Shown here: piece by piece, positions 24,387 to 33,661 of the stretch
Position numbering within the stretch: position 1 is the first letter of the stretch
Layout of the letters: the number at the start of each line of letters is the position of its first letter
DNA from: Streptomyces fragilis
GTDB lineage: Bacteria; Actinomycetota; Actinomycetes; Streptomycetales; Streptomycetaceae
Length of the DNA stretch: 64,000 bases
Reading direction: 5' to 3'
Assembly: GCF_003112515.1 (NCBI RefSeq)
Contig: NZ_BEVZ01000005.1
Coordinates: 62,001-126,000 of the forward strand
Position numbers and translations under genes: made by a program
Notes under the pieces: generated by a model
What the model saw: the letters and a program-made list of their open reading frames with translations, nothing else
Told to the model about the DNA's origin: nothing
The model's database searches: none

Positions 24387-26674
24387 GCTACGACACCGTC
24401 GCCGTCGACGCCGACGGGGGAGCCCCCTTCCACGGCATCGGCGCGTCCGTGCCCCGTGACGACGTCGACGCCAAGACGGCCGGCACCTTCGCCTACGCCG
24501 CCGACCTGTGGGCCGAGGGCCTGCTGTGGGCCGCCGTGCTCCGCTCCCCGCACCCGCACGCGCGGATCCTGTCCGTCGACACCACGCACGCCCGCGAGAT
24601 GCCCGGCGTGCACGCCGTGATCACCGCCGAGGACGTGCCCGGCGAGGCGCTGCACGGGCGGGGCAGGGGCGACCGCCCGGTCTTCGCCTCCGACGTCGTG
24701 CGCCACCACGGCGAGGCGATCGCCGCCGTCGCCGCCGACCACCCGGACACCGCGCGGATGGCCGCCGCCGCGGTGATCGTCGAGTACGAGCTCCTGGAAC
24801 CGGTCACCGACCCCGAGCACGCCTTCGAGGCCGAGCCGCTGCACCCCGACGGCAACCTGCTGCGGCACATCCCGCTGCGCCGCGGCGACCCGGAGGCCAC
24901 CGGGGAGATCGTCGTCGAGGGCACCTACCGGATCGGCCGTCAGGACCCCGCACCCATCGGTGCGGAGGCCGGTCTGGCCGTGCCGCGGCCGGACGGCGGC
25001 GTCGAGTTCTACGTCGGCTCCACCGACCCGCACGCCCACCGCGACGCGGCCGCCGCCTGCTTCGGCCTGGAGCCGGAGCGGGTCAGGGTCGTGGTCACCG
25101 GCGTGCCCGGCGCGGACGCCGACCGCGAGGACCCCGCCTTCCTGCTGCCGCTGGGCCTGCTCGCGCTGCGCACCGGCTGCCCGGTCAAGCTCGCGGCGAG
25201 CCGCGAGGACTCCTTCCTCGGCCACACCCACCGCCACCCGACGCTGCTGCGTTACCGGCACCACGCCGACGGGCAGGGGCGGCTGGTCAAGGTGGAGGCG
25301 CAGATCCTGCTGGACGGCGGCGCCTACGCGGACTCCTCCGCCGAGGCGCTGGCCGCCGCGGTCTCCTTCGCCTGCGGCCCGTACGTGGTGCCCAACGCGT
25401 TCGTCGAGGGCTGGGCGGTGCGCACCAACAACCCGCCGTCCGGGTACGTCCGCGGCGAGGGCGCGATGCAGGTGTGCGCCGCGTACGAGGCGCAGATGGA
25501 CAAGGTGGCCCGCAAGCTGGGCGCCGACCCGGCCGAGGTGCGCGCCAGGAACGTGCTCGCCACCGGCGACGTGCTGCCCACCGGGCAGACCGTGACCTGC
25601 CCCGCGCCGGTCGCCGAGCTGCTGGCCGCGGTGCGGGAGGCGCCGATGCCGGAGCTGCCCAAGGACACCCCGGTCGAGGAGTGGCTGCTGCCGGGCGGCC
25701 CCGAGGGCCCCGGCGACCCGTCCGCGGTGCGGCGCGGGGTCGGCTACGGGCTCGGCATGGTGCACCTGCTGGGCGCGGAGGGCTCCGACGAGGTCGCCAC
25801 CGCGACCGTGAAGATCAAGGACGGCGTGGGCACGGTGCTGTGCGCCGCGGTCGAGTACGGGCAGGGCTTCGCCACGCTGGCCCGGCAGATCGTGCAGGAG
25901 GTGCTGGGCCTGGAGGACGTGGTCGTCGCCCCCGTCGACACCGACCAGCCGCCGGCCGGCGCGGGCAGCCGGGGCCGCCACACCTGGGTCTCGGCGGGTG
26001 CCGTCGAGCGCGCCGCGAAGATGGTCCGCACCCAGCTGCTGCAGCCGCTGGCCGACACGTTCGGCATGTCCGCGGAGCTCCTGCAGATCGCCGAGGGGAA
26101 GATCACCTCCTACGACGGGCTGCTGTCGACCACGGTGGTCGAGGCGCTGGCGGGCAAGGAACTCTGGGCCACCGCCCAGTGCCGCCCCCACCCGACGGAG
26201 CCGCTGGACGCGGACGGGCAGGGCGACGCCTACGTCGGTCTTGCCTTCTGCGCGGTGCGGGCGGTCGTCGACGTGGACGTCGAGGTCGGCGCGGTGCGGG
26301 TGGTCGAGCTGGCGGTCGCGCAGGACGTGGGGCGGGTGCTGAACCCGGCGCAGGCGCGGGCCCGGATCGAGGCCGGCCTCACCCAGGGCGTGGGCATCGC
26401 CCTCACAGAGAACCTCCGCACCCAGCGGGGGCTGGTCCGCCACCCCGACCTCGGCGGGTACGCGCTGCCGACCGCGCTGGACGCGCCGGACGTCCGGCTG
26501 GTCCGGCTGGTCGAGGAACGGGACGTGGTCGCCCCGTTCGGCGCCAAGTCCGTCTCCACCGTCCCGGTGGTCACGGCCCCGGCGGCGATCGCCTCCGCCG
26601 TCCGCGCCGCCACCGGCCGCCTCGTCAACCGCCTCCCCATCCGCCCCCAGGCCGCCGTCGTCACGGGACAGTAG
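24383..26674 (+). CDS. molybdopterin-binding large subunit, xanthine dehydrogenase family
   Basis: A 763-residue large subunit carrying the molybdenum cofactor. It begins with the Ald_Xan_dh N-domain (FHGIGASVPRDDVDAKTAGT, FAYAADL) and continues through MoCo-binding segments such as YVRGEGAMQVCAAYE, where homologues often have a Gly-Phe-Gly stretch, and AGSRGRHTWVSAGAV. The active-site Glu region near the C-terminus is PFGAKSVSTVPVVTAPAAIA; the usual GExG motif is here replaced by FGAKS. That substitution raises doubt about classical hydroxylase chemistry. It is the third gene of an operon with 4-nt overlaps. Confidence 0.88.
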   Translation: MSYDTVAVDADGGAPFHGIGASVPRDDVDAKTAGTFAYAADLWAEGLLWAAVLRSPHPHARILSVDTTHAREMPGVHAVITAEDVPGEALHGRGRGDRPVFASDVVRHHGEAIAAVAADHPDTARMAAAAVIVEYELLEPVTDPEHAFEAEPLHPDGNLLRHIPLRRGDPEATGEIVVEGTYRIGRQDPAPIGAEAGLAVPRPDGGVEFYVGSTDPHAHRDAAAACFGLEPERVRVVVTGVPGADADREDPAFLLPLGLLALRTGCPVKLAASREDSFLGHTHRHPTLLRYRHHADGQGRLVKVEAQILLDGGAYADSSAEALAAAVSFACGPYVVPNAFVEGWAVRTNNPPSGYVRGEGAMQVCAAYEAQMDKVARKLGADPAEVRARNVLATGDVLPTGQTVTCPAPVAELLAAVREAPMPELPKDTPVEEWLLPGGPEGPGDPSAVRRGVGYGLGMVHLLGAEGSDEVATATVKIKDGVGTVLCAAVEYGQGFATLARQIVQEVLGLEDVVVAPVDTDQPPAGAGSRGRHTWVSAGAVERAAKMVRTQLLQPLADTFGMSAELLQIAEGKITSYDGLLSTTVVEALAGKELWATAQCRPHPTEPLDADGQGDAYVGLAFCAVRAVVDVDVEVGAVRVVELAVAQDVGRVLNPAQARARIEAGLTQGVGIALTENLRTQRGLVRHPDLGGYALPTALDAPDVRLVRLVEERDVVAPFGAKSVSTVPVVTAPAAIASAVRAATGRLVNRLPIRPQAAVVTGQ

Positions 26675-26774
26675 GGCCGGCGCCCTCCGGGGGCGGGGGG
26701 CTCACCCGGCCCCCTCACGGGGGGCGGACGCACCGCGCCCCGCCGGGCACGGGGCCGGGCGGGGCGCGAGCTGG

Positions 26775-26849
26775 TGGAGACCGCGGCGGGATTCGAACCC
26801 GCGTGCCTGGAGTTGCAGTCCAGTCCCTGAGCCACTCGGGCACGCGGTC
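26775..26849 (-). tRNA. tRNA-Cys (GCA), non-standard sequence
   Basis: On the minus strand the acceptor GACCGCG pairs with CGCGGTC and is followed by discriminator T and an encoded CCA. The anticodon stem CTGGA/TCCAG encloses CTGCAAC with anticodon GCA; the T-arm is GCGGGTTCGAATCCCGC. U73 and GCA agree with CysRS identity. The body differs from the usual Streptomyces tRNA-Cys I remember (GGTGGAGTGGCC...), so this may be a second, divergent isoacceptor. It lies between the molybdoenzyme operon and an MFS gene. Confidence 0.85.
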
Positions 26850-27019
26850 CTGTGTGGCGACGGGTACGACGCTACGGCCCCCCGGGACGCGTCCTCAAGG
26901 CATCCGGCCCCGTGCAACACGACTGCCACACGGCGTTCATGAACCGCCGTCGCGGACGGCACGGCGGACGCGGGGGAGGTACAGGAGCCACTGTCGCCCG
27001 CGCCCCTTACAGTGGCGGC

Positions 27020-28522
27020 ATGACCAGCCGTCCCCGCCCTCTCGGCCCGTCGCGCGGCAGCGGCGGCGACGCCGCCCAGGGCCCCGCCAAGGGCCGCCCC
27101 ACGGAAGACGCCGGCGCCGCCCCGGACCCGCTCGACGCCCGGCCCGAGGAGTCGGTGCTCGGCCGCTCCCACCGCGCCCTCAGCATCGGCATCGTCTCCG
27201 TCGTCCTGCTGATCGCTTTCGAGGCGACCGCCGTCGGCACCGCGATGCCGGTCGCCGCGCGCGAGCTGGACGGCGTGGCGCTGTACGCCTTCGCGTTCTC
27301 CGCGTTCTTCACCACCAGCCTCTTCGGCATGGTGGTGTCCGGTCAGTGGGCCGACCGCCGCGGCCCGCTCGGCCCCGTGGCCCTCGGCATCGCCGCGTTC
27401 GGCGCGGGCCTGGTGGTGTCGGGGCTGGCCCGGACGATGTGGGTCTTCGTGCTCGGCCGCGCCGTGCAGGGCCTCGGCGGCGGCCTGGTGATCGTCGCGC
27501 TGTACGTGGTGATCCGCCGCGCCTACCCCGAGCGGCTGCGCCCCGCCATCATGGCGGCGTTCGCGGCGAGCTGGGTGGTCCCCTCGGTGGTCGGTCCGCT
27601 CGCCTCCGGCGCGGTCACCGAACACCTCGGCTGGCGCTACGTGTTCCTCGGCATCCCGGTGATCGTGCTGCTGCCGCTCGCGCTGGCGCTGCCGGAGATC
27701 CGCCGGCGCGCGTCGGGACCGGCCGGTGAGGAGACCACCGCGGACCCCCGCCGCATCCGCCTCGCCCTCGCCGTCTCCCTCGGCGCGGGCCTGTTCCAGT
27801 ACGCGGCGCAGGACCTGCGGTGGATCTCCCTGCTGCCCGCCGCGCTGGGCGTGGCCCTGCTGGTACCGGCCGTGCGCGGACTGCTGCCGCCCGGCACCTG
27901 GCGTTCGGCGCGCGGCCTGCCCTCCGTGGTGCTGCTGCGGGGCGTGGCGTCCGGGGCGTTCATCGGCGCGGAGTCGTTCATCCCGCTGATGCTGGTCACC
28001 GAGCGGGGGCTGACGCCCACCTGGGCCGGGTACTCGCTGGCGGCCGGCGGCATCACCTGGGCCACCGGTTCCTGGGTACAGTCCCGGCCCCGCCTGCAGC
28101 CGCACCGCGAGCGGCTGGTGACCCTCGGCATGACGCTGGTCGTGCTCGCCATCGCCGGTGTGCCCGCCGTGCTGATCGACGCCGTGCCCGCCTGGACGGT
28201 GGCCGCGGTGTGGGCGGTCGGCTGCTTCGGCATGGGCCTGGTGATCGCCTCCACCAGCGTCCTGCTGCTGAAGCTGTCCCCGCCGCACGAGGCCGGCGTG
28301 AACTCCGCCGCCCTGCAGATCTCCGACGGTCTGGCCAACGCGCTGCTCCTCGCCGTGGCCGGCGCCGCCTTCGCCGCCCTCGGCGGCGGCTCCGTCGCCG
28401 CGCACGCCGCCTCGGCCTCCGGCGGCTCCCACCCGGCCGCGTTCGCCGTCGTCTTCGCCCTCGCCGCCCTGCTCGCCCTCGGCGGCATCCAGGTCACCCG
28501 CCGCCTGCGGACGGAGGGGTAG
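27020..28522 (+). CDS. MFS drug-resistance-type transporter
   Basis: A 500-residue major facilitator with a ~50-residue polar N-terminus (MTSRPRPLGPSRGSGG) and about 12-14 hydrophobic helices. Family marks include FTTSLFGMVVSGQWADRRGP (motif A) and GRAVQGLGGGLVIVALYVVI (antiporter-like motif C region). The substrate is unknown. ATG 27020 follows a TACAGTGGCGGC stretch; the longer frame upstream crosses tRNA-Cys and is rejected. No regulator is adjacent. Confidence 0.88.
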   Translation: MTSRPRPLGPSRGSGGDAAQGPAKGRPTEDAGAAPDPLDARPEESVLGRSHRALSIGIVSVVLLIAFEATAVGTAMPVAARELDGVALYAFAFSAFFTTSLFGMVVSGQWADRRGPLGPVALGIAAFGAGLVVSGLARTMWVFVLGRAVQGLGGGLVIVALYVVIRRAYPERLRPAIMAAFAASWVVPSVVGPLASGAVTEHLGWRYVFLGIPVIVLLPLALALPEIRRRASGPAGEETTADPRRIRLALAVSLGAGLFQYAAQDLRWISLLPAALGVALLVPAVRGLLPPGTWRSARGLPSVVLLRGVASGAFIGAESFIPLMLVTERGLTPTWAGYSLAAGGITWATGSWVQSRPRLQPHRERLVTLGMTLVVLAIAGVPAVLIDAVPAWTVAAVWAVGCFGMGLVIASTSVLLLKLSPPHEAGVNSAALQISDGLANALLLAVAGAAFAALGGGSVAAHAASASGGSHPAAFAVVFALAALLALGGIQVTRRLRTEG

Positions 28523-28548
28523 GCCGGGCAGGAGACGTGACAGGGATG

Positions 28549-28682
28549 ATCCGCGCCCCGACATCGACGCGGGTGAACGCCTGGTCGTCGCGGTGTCGAC
28601 CGGGCACATGGACGAGCTCAAGGACATCGCCCTGGCACTGGAGCACCTCAGGGACGAGGGCCCGGCCGCCGACGCGGTGTGA
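28549..28682 (+). pseudogene. short C-terminal protein fragment without a start
   Basis: A frame reads GERLVVAVSTGHMDELKDIA, continuing LALEHLRDEG and PAADAV to TGA at 28680-28682. It has helix-like protein character but no start codon or ribosome site in this frame. It looks like a remnant. The family is not recognised. Confidence 0.35.
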
Positions 28683-28792
28683 GGTCGGTCCCATCCGGGG
28701 TAGGCGCGGTGTGCTAGCGGCGGGGAGGCAGCCGCGCCGCCGATAAGGTTGCTCGGTCGTCCTCGCGTAACCGATCCCCTGAACCGGAGACC

Positions 28793-30598
28793 GTGACTAC
28801 TTCCGCCGGATACAGCGTCCCCGCCCCTTCCCACCACCTGTCGCCCGCCTTCCCCGGCCGCGCCCCCTGGGGCACGGCGGGCAAGCTGCGCGCCTGGCAG
28901 CAGGGGGCTCTGCAGAAGTACATCGAGGAGCAGCCCCGCGACTTCCTCGCGGTGGCCACTCCCGGCGCGGGCAAGACGACCTTCGCGCTCACCCTCGCCT
29001 CCTGGCTGCTGCACCACCACGTGGTCCAGCAGGTCACCGTGGTGGCGCCCACCGAGCACCTGAAGAAGCAGTGGGCCGAGGCCGCCGCCCGGATAGGGAT
29101 CAAGCTCGACCCCGAGTACAGCGCGGGCCCGCTGGGCCGCGAGTACCACGGCGTGGCCGTCACCTACGCCGGCGTCGGCGTGCGCCCCATGCTGCACCGC
29201 AACCGCGTCGAGCAGCGCAAGACCCTGGTGATCCTCGACGAGATCCACCACGCCGGCGACTCCAAGTCCTGGGGCGAGGCCTGCCTGGAGGCGTTCGAGC
29301 CGGCCACCCGCCGGCTCGCGCTGACCGGTACGCCCTTCCGGTCCGACACCAACCCCATCCCCTTCGTCACGTACGAGGAGGGCAACGACGGCATCCGCCG
29401 CTCCTCCGCCGACTACACCTACGGCTACGGGTCCGCCCTCGGCGACGGCGTCGTCCGTCCGGTGATCTTCCTGTCCTACAGCGGCAACATGCGCTGGCGG
29501 ACCAAGGCCGGCGACGAGATCGAGGCGCGGCTCGGCGAGCCGATGACCAAGGACGCGGTCAGCCAGGCCTGGCGCACCGCGCTCGACCCCAAGGGCGAGT
29601 GGATGCCCGCCGTGCTGCGCGCCGCCGACCAGCGGCTCACCGAGGTCCGCAAGGGCATCCCCGACGCGGGCGCGCTGGTGATCGCCTCCGACCAGGAGTC
29701 GGCCCGCGCCTACGCCAAGCTGATCCGCGACATCACCGGCGAGAAGGCCACGCTGGTGCTGTCCGACGACAGCGGCGCCTCGCAGCGCATCGACGACTTC
29801 AGCGCGAGCGAGGAGAGGTGGATGGTCGCCGTCCGCATGGTGTCCGAGGGCGTCGACGTCCCGCGCCTGGCGGTCGGCGTGTACGCCACCACCATCTCCA
29901 CTCCGCTGTTCTTCGCCCAGGCCGTGGGCCGCTTCGTGCGCTCCCGGCGCCGCGGCGAGACCGCGTCCGTCTTCCTGCCGACCGTGCCGGACCTGCTGAC
30001 CTTCGCCAACGAGATGGAGAAGGAACGCGACCACGCCCTCGACCGGCCCAAGAAGCACGGCGAGGAGGACCCGTACGCGGAGTCCGAGAAGGAGATGGCC
30101 GAGGCCAACAAGGAGCAGGACGAGGACACCGGCGAGCAGGACATGCTGCCCTTCGAGGCGCTGGAGTCCGACGCGGTGTTCGACCGCGTGCTGTACGACG
30201 GGGCCGAGTTCGGGATGCAGGCGCACCCGGGCAGCGAGGAGGAGCAGGACTACCTCGGCATCCCCGGGCTGCTCGAGCCGGACCAGGTCCAGCTGCTCCT
30301 GCAGAAGCGGCAGCAGCGGCAGATCGCGCACAGCAAGCGCAAGCCGCCGGAGGAGGCGGACCTGCTGGAGCTGCCCGCGGACCGGCGGCCGGTGGTCAGC
30401 CACAAGGAGATGATGGAGCTGCGGCGGCAGCTCAACAACCTGGTCGGCGCCTACGTGCACCAGAGCGGGAAGCCGCACGGGGTGATCCACACGGAGCTGC
30501 GCCGGGTGTGCGGCGGGCCGCCGGCCGCGGAGGCCACGGCCGGTCAGCTCCACGCCCGCATCGCCAAGGTCCAGGAGTGGGCCACCCGCATGCGCTGA
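28793..30598 (+). CDS. superfamily 2 DEAD/DEAH-box helicase
   Basis: A 601-residue SF2 helicase. The Q-like region LRAWQQGALQKYIE precedes motif I ATPGAGKTTFAL near 57, motif II DEIHH near 150, motif III LTGTPFRSD near 180, and motif VI FAQAVGRFVRSRRRGE near 375. The C-terminal 200 residues are acidic and helical, with a stretch EKEMAEANKEQDEDTGEQDM. GTG 28793 follows GGAGA by 3 nt. It resembles the Streptomyces single-gene helicases with RapA/XPB-like cores; the substrate (DNA or RNA) is not evident. Upstream GATAAGGTT is a possible -10. Confidence 0.88.
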   Translation: MTTSAGYSVPAPSHHLSPAFPGRAPWGTAGKLRAWQQGALQKYIEEQPRDFLAVATPGAGKTTFALTLASWLLHHHVVQQVTVVAPTEHLKKQWAEAAARIGIKLDPEYSAGPLGREYHGVAVTYAGVGVRPMLHRNRVEQRKTLVILDEIHHAGDSKSWGEACLEAFEPATRRLALTGTPFRSDTNPIPFVTYEEGNDGIRRSSADYTYGYGSALGDGVVRPVIFLSYSGNMRWRTKAGDEIEARLGEPMTKDAVSQAWRTALDPKGEWMPAVLRAADQRLTEVRKGIPDAGALVIASDQESARAYAKLIRDITGEKATLVLSDDSGASQRIDDFSASEERWMVAVRMVSEGVDVPRLAVGVYATTISTPLFFAQAVGRFVRSRRRGETASVFLPTVPDLLTFANEMEKERDHALDRPKKHGEEDPYAESEKEMAEANKEQDEDTGEQDMLPFEALESDAVFDRVLYDGAEFGMQAHPGSEEEQDYLGIPGLLEPDQVQLLLQKRQQRQIAHSKRKPPEEADLLELPADRRPVVSHKEMMELRRQLNNLVGAYVHQSGKPHGVIHTELRRVCGGPPAAEATAGQLHARIAKVQEWATRMR

Positions 30599-30645
30599 CC
30601 GTGTTCAGCGGGTCCGGAGAGGACCGTGCCGCGAGGACGGGACGG

Positions 30646-31290
30646 TCAGCCCAGGGCCTCGGCCACTTCGCGGGCCGCCTCGACGACGCGGGGGCCCACG
30701 CGCTCGGGCACCGCGTCGGAGAGCATGACGACCCCGACGCTGCCCTCGACCCCCGTGACCCCCAGCAGCGGCGCCGCCGCCGCACACGCCCCGCCGTCGC
30801 CCTCGCCCCGCACGAGGGTGAACCCGGGGTCCGCCTCGTGGCGCGCGGCGAGGATCGCCCGGCCCGCGGCGCCCTGGTCGAGGCGGTGCCGGTGCCCGGG
30901 CCGGTGGGCCACGTGGAAGTCCGTCCAGGTCGGCTCCGCCACCGCGACGGTCAGCGCCTCCGCGCCGTCGACCAGGGTGAGGTGGGCGGTCGCCCCGATG
31001 TCCTCGGCGAGCGACCGCAGCGCCGGCAGCGCCGCCTCGCGGACCAGCGGGTGGACCTGGCGGCCCAGTCGCAGCACGCCCAGACCCACCCGGGCCCGCC
31101 CGCCGAGGTCACGGCGTATCAGCGAGTGCTGCTCGAGCGTGGCGAGCAGGCGGTACACCACCGTCCGGTTGACCCCGAGCCGCTGGGAGAGCTCGGTGAC
31201 GGTCAGCCCGTGATCGGTGTCCGCGAGGAGCTTGAGGACACGCAGTCCTCTGTCGAGGGTCTGGGAGGTCTCCGCGGTCACGACACCCAC
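30646..31290 (-). CDS. IclR family transcriptional regulator
   Basis: A 214-residue IclR-type regulator: winged helix at ~8-65 (SQTLDRGLRVLKLLAD, LTVTELSQRLGVNRTVVYRL) and a GAF-like effector domain from ~80. It is slightly short for the family (usually ~250). The GTG encoding residue 4 (VTAETSQ) is an alternative start. It is divergent from a GlcD-type flavoprotein with a perfect 13-bp palindrome between them, so that gene is its probable target. Confidence 0.9.
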   Translation of the reverse strand: MGVVTAETSQTLDRGLRVLKLLADTDHGLTVTELSQRLGVNRTVVYRLLATLEQHSLIRRDLGGRARVGLGVLRLGRQVHPLVREAALPALRSLAEDIGATAHLTLVDGAEALTVAVAEPTWTDFHVAHRPGHRHRLDQGAAGRAILAARHEADPGFTLVRGEGDGGACAAAAPLLGVTGVEGSVGVVMLSDAVPERVGPRVVEAAREVAEALG

Positions 31291-31393
31291 TCCTTCGGTG
31301 GTGAGGTCGGCGGCCGGCGCCGGCAGGCGTGCATCACGCGCCGGGGCGACGCTGCCACGGGCCGTGTTCGTGGCGCGAGATTAGCGAAGGCGG

Positions 31394-31406
31394 TCCGCTG
31401 AGCGGA
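31394..31406. promoter_or_regulatory. 13-bp palindrome in the IclR / flavoprotein intergenic region
   Basis: TCCGCT-G-AGCGGA is perfectly palindromic and lies 90 nt before the flavoprotein ATG and 104 nt from the IclR start. A candidate operator for the IclR regulator. Confidence 0.45.
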
Positions 31407-31495
31407 AGATGCCGTCCAGAATCCGGGCAGGACACGAAGCACCCTCCGGCGGCGCGAGGGTTCCCCGACCGGCGGGCCGCTGCGACCCTGGCCTC

Positions 31496-32881
31496 ATGAG
31501 CCGTGACCCCCTGATCAGCGACCTGATCGCCCGACTACTGGACGGCCTTCCCGAGGACGCCGTCCTGACCGACCCCGACGTCACCGCCTCCTACTCGCAC
31601 GACATGGCCAGCTTCTGCCCGGCGGGCGAACCCGCCGTCGTGGTCCTGCCGCGCACCACCGAACAGGTCCAGCACGTGATGCGCACCGCCACCGAGCTGC
31701 GCGTGCCCGTCGTGCCGCAGGGCGCCCGGTCCGGGCTGTCCGGCGCCGCCAACGCCAGCGACGGCTGCATCGTCCTGTCGCTGATCAGGATGGACCGCGT
31801 CCTGGAGATCAACGCCGTCGACCGCTACGCCGTCGTCGAGCCCGGCGTGATCAACGCCGACCTGTCCCGCGCGGTCGAGGAGAAGGGGCTGTGCTACCCG
31901 CCGGATCCGTCGAGTTGGGAGATGTGCACCATCGGCGGCAACATCGGCACCGCCTCCGGCGGCCTGTGCTGCGTCAAGTACGGCGTCACGGCCGAGTACG
32001 TCCTCGGGCTGAAGGTGGTCCTGGCCGATGGCCGGCTGCTCACCACCGGCCGCCGCACCGCCAAGGGGGTCGCCGGGTACGATCTGACCCGCCTGTTCGT
32101 CGGCTCCGAGGGATCGCTGGGCGTGGTGGTCGAGGCGGTCCTCGCGCTCAAACCCAAGCCGCCCCGGCAGCTGGTGCTGGCCGCCGAGTTCGGCTCGGCC
32201 GCGGCGGCCGGCGACGCCGTCTGCCGGATCATGGAGGGCGGCCACGTGCCCTCGCTGCTGGAGCTGATGGACCGCACCACCCTCAAGGCCGTCAACGACC
32301 TTGCCAGGATGGGCCTGCCGGAGGAGACCGAGGCGCTGCTGCTCGCCGCGTTCGACACCGCCGACCCCGCCGCCGACCTGGCCGCGGTCGGCGCCCTGTG
32401 CGAGGCGGCCGGCGCCACCCAGGTGATCCCCGCCGACACCCCCGCCGAGTCCGAACTCCTGCTCAAGGCACGCCGGTTGAGCCTGATCGCGCTGGAGGCG
32501 GTGAAGGGCGCCACGATGATCGACGACGTGTGCGTACCCCGCTCGCGGCTCACCGAGATGCTGGAGGGCGTCGAGCGGATCGCCGCCAAGTTCCAGCTGA
32601 CCATCGGCGTCTGCGCCCACGCGGGCGACGGCAACACCCACCCCACCGTCTGCTTCGACGCCGCCGACCCCGAGGAGTCCCGGCGCGCCCGGGAGTCGTT
32701 CGACGAGATCATGGCCCTGGGCCTGGAACTGGGCGGCACCATCACCGGCGAGCACGGGGTCGGCATCCTCAAGAAGGAGTGGCTGGCCCGCGAGGCCGGG
32801 CCGGTGGCCATGGAACTCCAGCGGGCGGTGAAGGACGCCTTCGACCCGCTCGGGCTGCTGAACCCCGGCAAGCTGTTCTGA
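31496..32881 (+). CDS. FAD-binding oxidoreductase, GlcD / D-lactate dehydrogenase type
   Basis: A 461-residue PCMH-type flavoprotein. FAD-binding motifs include VPVVPQGARSGLSGAANA near 70 and CTIGGNIGTASGG near 145. The C-terminal cap carries GVCAHAGDGNTHPTV and TGEHGVGILKKEWL near 418, typical of glycolate/D-lactate oxidases (GlcD). The likely reaction is oxidation of a 2-hydroxy acid. No GlcE/GlcF partners are adjacent, so it may act as a stand-alone enzyme. ATG 31496 follows a weak purine stretch. A short 15-bp repeat starts at its stop codon. Confidence 0.9.
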   Translation: MSRDPLISDLIARLLDGLPEDAVLTDPDVTASYSHDMASFCPAGEPAVVVLPRTTEQVQHVMRTATELRVPVVPQGARSGLSGAANASDGCIVLSLIRMDRVLEINAVDRYAVVEPGVINADLSRAVEEKGLCYPPDPSSWEMCTIGGNIGTASGGLCCVKYGVTAEYVLGLKVVLADGRLLTTGRRTAKGVAGYDLTRLFVGSEGSLGVVVEAVLALKPKPPRQLVLAAEFGSAAAAGDAVCRIMEGGHVPSLLELMDRTTLKAVNDLARMGLPEETEALLLAAFDTADPAADLAAVGALCEAAGATQVIPADTPAESELLLKARRLSLIALEAVKGATMIDDVCVPRSRLTEMLEGVERIAAKFQLTIGVCAHAGDGNTHPTVCFDAADPEESRRARESFDEIMALGLELGGTITGEHGVGILKKEWLAREAGPVAMELQRAVKDAFDPLGLLNPGKLF

Positions 32882-32932
32882 CGCCGGCCGTTCCGATGCC
32901 GGCTGTTCTGATGCCGGCTGTTCCGGCACCGG
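32873..32932 (+). repeat. 15-bp tandem repeat over the flavoprotein stop codon
   Basis: About four copies of a 15-bp unit (TTCTGATGCCGGCTG and variants) begin inside the last codons of the flavoprotein gene (Leu-Phe-stop) and repeat the TTCTGA stop context downstream. This looks like slippage-derived duplication of a gene end. Confidence 0.65.
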
Positions 32933-32961
32933 GGCCGCCCGCTCCCGAAGCGCACGGCGCC

Positions 32962-33381
32962 TCACTCCAGGGCGAGCAGCTCGGCCAGCGGGCCGTCCAG
33001 GTCGAGCAGCTCGCCCTCCCGCCCACGGGGCACCATCCGCAGGGTGTGCGCCAGCCAGTCGGCCACCTCCCCGGCGGGCGCCTCCAGCAGCGCGTCCCCG
33101 CACGGCGAGGACAGCGCCAGCAGCATCACCGGCGCGCCGCCCTCCACGCCGTGCCCCGGCCACACCCGCACGTCCCCCGGCCCGCAGGCCCGGAACCGGC
33201 CCTCCACCAGCAGGTCACGGGCGAACGACCAGTGCACCGGCCGGTCGGCGCCGCAGTGGAAGTCGACGTGCACGGCGAACGGGTCGTCGGTGGCGTACCG
33301 CAGCCGCGCGGTGACCGGCGCGTGCCGCTCCGCCGACACGATCAGCTTCATGGTCAGCTCTCGTTCCACCACGGTCCGCAT
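32962..33381 (-). CDS. ssgG: SsgA-like sporulation/cell-division protein, SsgG type
   Basis: A 139-residue SsgA-like protein (SALP). The family's conserved features are present: LRYATDDPFAVHVDFH, WSFARDLLVEG, GDVRVWP and LLALSSPCGDALLEAPAGEVADWL. SALPs control septum placement and cell-wall events during sporulation-specific division and occur only in morphologically complex actinomycetes. The G-type assignment rests on position (close to hppD, as SCO2924 is in S. coelicolor by recollection), while the family call is firm from sequence. ATG 33381 follows GAGGAG. Confidence 0.88.
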   Translation of the reverse strand: MRTVVERELTMKLIVSAERHAPVTARLRYATDDPFAVHVDFHCGADRPVHWSFARDLLVEGRFRACGPGDVRVWPGHGVEGGAPVMLLALSSPCGDALLEAPAGEVADWLAHTLRMVPRGREGELLDLDGPLAELLALE

Positions 33382-33661
33382 GATGGGGCTCCTCTCCAGG
33401 CGGCTGTGCGTCTTCGTGGAAGGAGAGGGCCGTGCGCCCCGGGCATTACGCGACTCGCGGAGGTTTTTTTCCGCCGTGCCCCCGCGGTGCCGCCTCCCCG
33501 CCCTTCCTCACGTCCCAAGGGACCACCGATCCGGGTGAACCCGCAGCGAAGATCAACCCGTTCGGGGCTCGTACGGCCGGACGGGCAGTGCCGGGTGCGC
33601 CGTTCTGGTATGTGTGGGGAACCCGATTCGAAATCCCGAGCAGATACCGGACACGACGGAC

